DNA from: a bacterium | Lineage (GTDB): Bacteria; Zhuqueibacterota; Zhuqueibacteria; Thermofontimicrobiales; Thermofontimicrobiaceae | Direction: 5' to 3' | Length of the DNA stretch: 6,836 nt | NCBI GenBank assembly: GCA_011046315.1 | Contig: DSAU01000077.1 | Span: forward strand, 1 to 6,836 | Shown here: positions 5,656-6,836 of the stretch, one piece after another | Position numbering within the stretch: the stretch's first letter is position 1 | Layout: every line of letters starts with the position of its first letter | Made by a program: the position numbers and the translations under genes | Notes under the pieces: generated by a model | Told to the model about the DNA's origin: nothing | Seen by the model: the letters and a program-made list of their open reading frames with translations, nothing else | The model's database searches: none

Positions 5656-6836
5656 CTAACGTTGAGCCGCGCGATACGCTAAAAACAGAGTGGCAATGCT
5701 GGTAACGATCTGCAAATACTCGATAAAATTCCGGCGAAGCGGCTTTGGGACAAAGATCATATCGCCGCATTCGACGATCACATCGGGTCCGTACTCTGCT
5801 GAGTTATCGCGACGGTGAACCACTTTAATTTTATTGATATTTCCCATTTCCATGGTTCCGCCGGCTAATCCGACATAATCTTTTGCTCTGTAACCGGCCA
5901 TGTAAGCATATCCACCCGGAAGGTTCACTGCTCCGTGAACGTAAACTTTGTTGGTACGCGATGGGATAAATATTTTATCACCGTTTTGCAATTGGAAAGC
6001 AGTTTGTGAATCATCTGAGGTCGGATTCATCAGGTCAACCACGGTATTGATCTCCTGCCCATCGGTCGTTTGCCGCACCACTTGTACCTGGGTAGGATCA
6101 TAACCGCGATTGAAGCCTTTAACCCGAGAGATGAAACCGTTCAAAGTTTCACCCGGAGTGATTGGGTGGACGCCGGGTTGATTGACAAATCCCTCCAAGA
6201 TCACAGTTGATCCCGATGTTTCGATTCTCGGAACATAGATAACGTCGCCGTTTTGGACGAAAATGTTTTGATCCAATCGCCCCAGCTTTTGATAGTTGTA
6301 AAAATTCAGCGTATCAATTGAACCGTCAACATGTTTGATCTCGATGCGGCGTTGGTCTGCCCAGTCTGTAAAAGCACCGGCATATTCAAGTAACATCGAA
6401 ACCCGGTCTACCGGATACGCCACATAAATACCGGGCGATTCAATCTCACCGACAACATGAACCCGCAGACGGCGCAGCTCTGCTAAATTAGCAAAAATTT
6501 TTTTCAGTTTGTATTTTTTTTCGCCCTCCTGAAGCGCCAATTGCTGCACCTGTTCCAATGTTTTTCCTGCGACCTGATAGGTGCCGATGGTTTGAATCAC
6601 CAATTTCCCTTCCGGCGTGACCTGCGATGGAAAAACTAAATCGGGTTCATCAGAAATATTGATTAAAAACACATCTCCGGGACCAACAATGTAAGTTTGA
6701 GGATCGATTATTTTTTCGAATGCCTGTGCTGAAAAAGTAAAATCAAGTTTCATCTTTTCGTAATCGTCTTTTTCGGTTTGGCTTTCGCGACGGGGATAAA
6801 TTTCCTGGCTGAAAACCGTCGAGTGCAGGCTTATTC
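5656..6836 (-). CDS. Polysaccharide export (OPX, Wza-like) outer-membrane protein with three SLBB domains; 5' end outside window
   Basis: Outer-membrane/periplasmic channel component that would carry the finished polymer out of the cell together with the PCP. Counting from the internal Met at 6753, YIVGPGDVF (21-29) opens the Poly_export domain (to about 95). Three SLBB units follow, each starting with V.G.v..PG and ending in GD.I.VP: about 97-175, 183-264 and 269-336. A C-terminal hydrophobic helix (about 342-361, FIEYLQIVTSIATLFLAY) precedes a short basic end. This could be the membrane-spanning helix, comparable to the barrel helix of Wza. The frame is open for 27 more codons from 6753 to the window edge, and these include STVFSQE, which looks like the end of a signal peptide, so the true start probably lies beyond base 6836. 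No lipobox Cys is visible, but the region that would hold it may be missing. The stop is 38 bases before the PCP start, which puts both in one operon. Confidence 0.92.
   Translation of the reverse strand, partial: ISLHSTVFSQEIYPRRESQTEKDDYEKMKLDFTFSAQAFEKIIDPQTYIVGPGDVFLINISDEPDLVFPSQVTPEGKLVIQTIGTYQVAGKTLEQVQQLALQEGEKKYKLKKIFANLAELRRLRVHVVGEIESPGIYVAYPVDRVSMLLEYAGAFTDWADQRRIEIKHVDGSIDTLNFYNYQKLGRLDQNIFVQNGDVIYVPRIETSGSTVILEGFVNQPGVHPITPGETLNGFISRVKGFNRGYDPTQVQVVRQTTDGQEINTVVDLMNPTSDDSQTAFQLQNGDKIFIPSRTNKVYVHGAVNLPGGYAYMAGYRAKDYVGLAGGTMEMGNINKIKVVHRRDNSAEYGPDVIVECGDMIFVPKPLRRNFIEYLQIVTSIATLFLAYRAAQR

Noticed and set aside
5618..5770. Upstream extension of the PCP frame to an ATG at 5770
   Set aside because: The extra residues overlap the 3' end of the OPX gene in another frame, are rich in Cys, Arg and His, and are unlike a PCP N-terminus. 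The cytoplasmic start just before the first membrane helix is better served by ATG 5617.
1..6836. Search for mobile elements, CRISPR arrays, tRNA or rRNA genes and a hidden defence-type system
   Set aside because: No transposase or integrase-like frame, no repeat-spacer pattern, no tRNA-like cloverleaf and no toxin-antitoxin pair was seen by eye. The genes fill almost all of the window and all fit polysaccharide assembly.

Overview
The window holds a run of six genes, all read from right to left (minus strand). Together they form part of a surface-polysaccharide (capsule, exopolysaccharide or O-antigen type) assembly and export operon of the Wzx/Wzy-dependent kind. The SLBB/Poly_export protein at the right edge makes sense only in a diderm (Gram-negative) bacterium. 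Base composition is moderate to AT-rich: hand counts give about 47% G+C for 5701-6120 and about 36% for 1-480. Most starts have an AAGG/AGGA Shine-Dalgarno. The style of the OPX and chain-length proteins recalls uncultured FCB-type lineages (Calditrichota/KSB1-like), but that is a weak guess and no taxonomic marker is present.

Layout in transcription order. (1) 6836-5656: outer-membrane polysaccharide export protein (OPX) with three SLBB repeats, its 5' end cut by the window edge. (2) 5617-4370: Wzz-type polysaccharide co-polymerase (PCP) with two membrane helices and no kinase domain. (3) 4360-2852: Wzx-type flippase. (4) 2849-1500: O-antigen polymerase/ligase (Wzy/WaaL superfamily). (5) 1494-580: GT2 glycosyltransferase. 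(6) 491-1: N-terminal part of a GT4-type glycosyltransferase that runs off the left edge. Gaps between genes 1 to 5 are only 38, 9, 2 and 5 bases, so one transcript with translational coupling is likely. The only sizeable gap is 88 bases between genes 5 and 6, and it contains a terminator-like hairpin.

How they would work together: the glycosyltransferases build a lipid-linked repeat unit on the cytoplasmic face. The flippase turns it to the periplasmic face, and the polymerase joins units there. The PCP sets chain length and bridges to the OPX channel, which carries the polymer across the outer membrane.

There is no RNA gene, mobile element, CRISPR array or recognisable promoter. I found no sign of a new type of system. 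The points worth checking are the OPX and PCP start sites, long homopolymer tracts inside coding regions, a base-composition step inside the GT2 gene, the intergenic hairpin, and whether the Wzy-like protein is a polymerase or a ligase.
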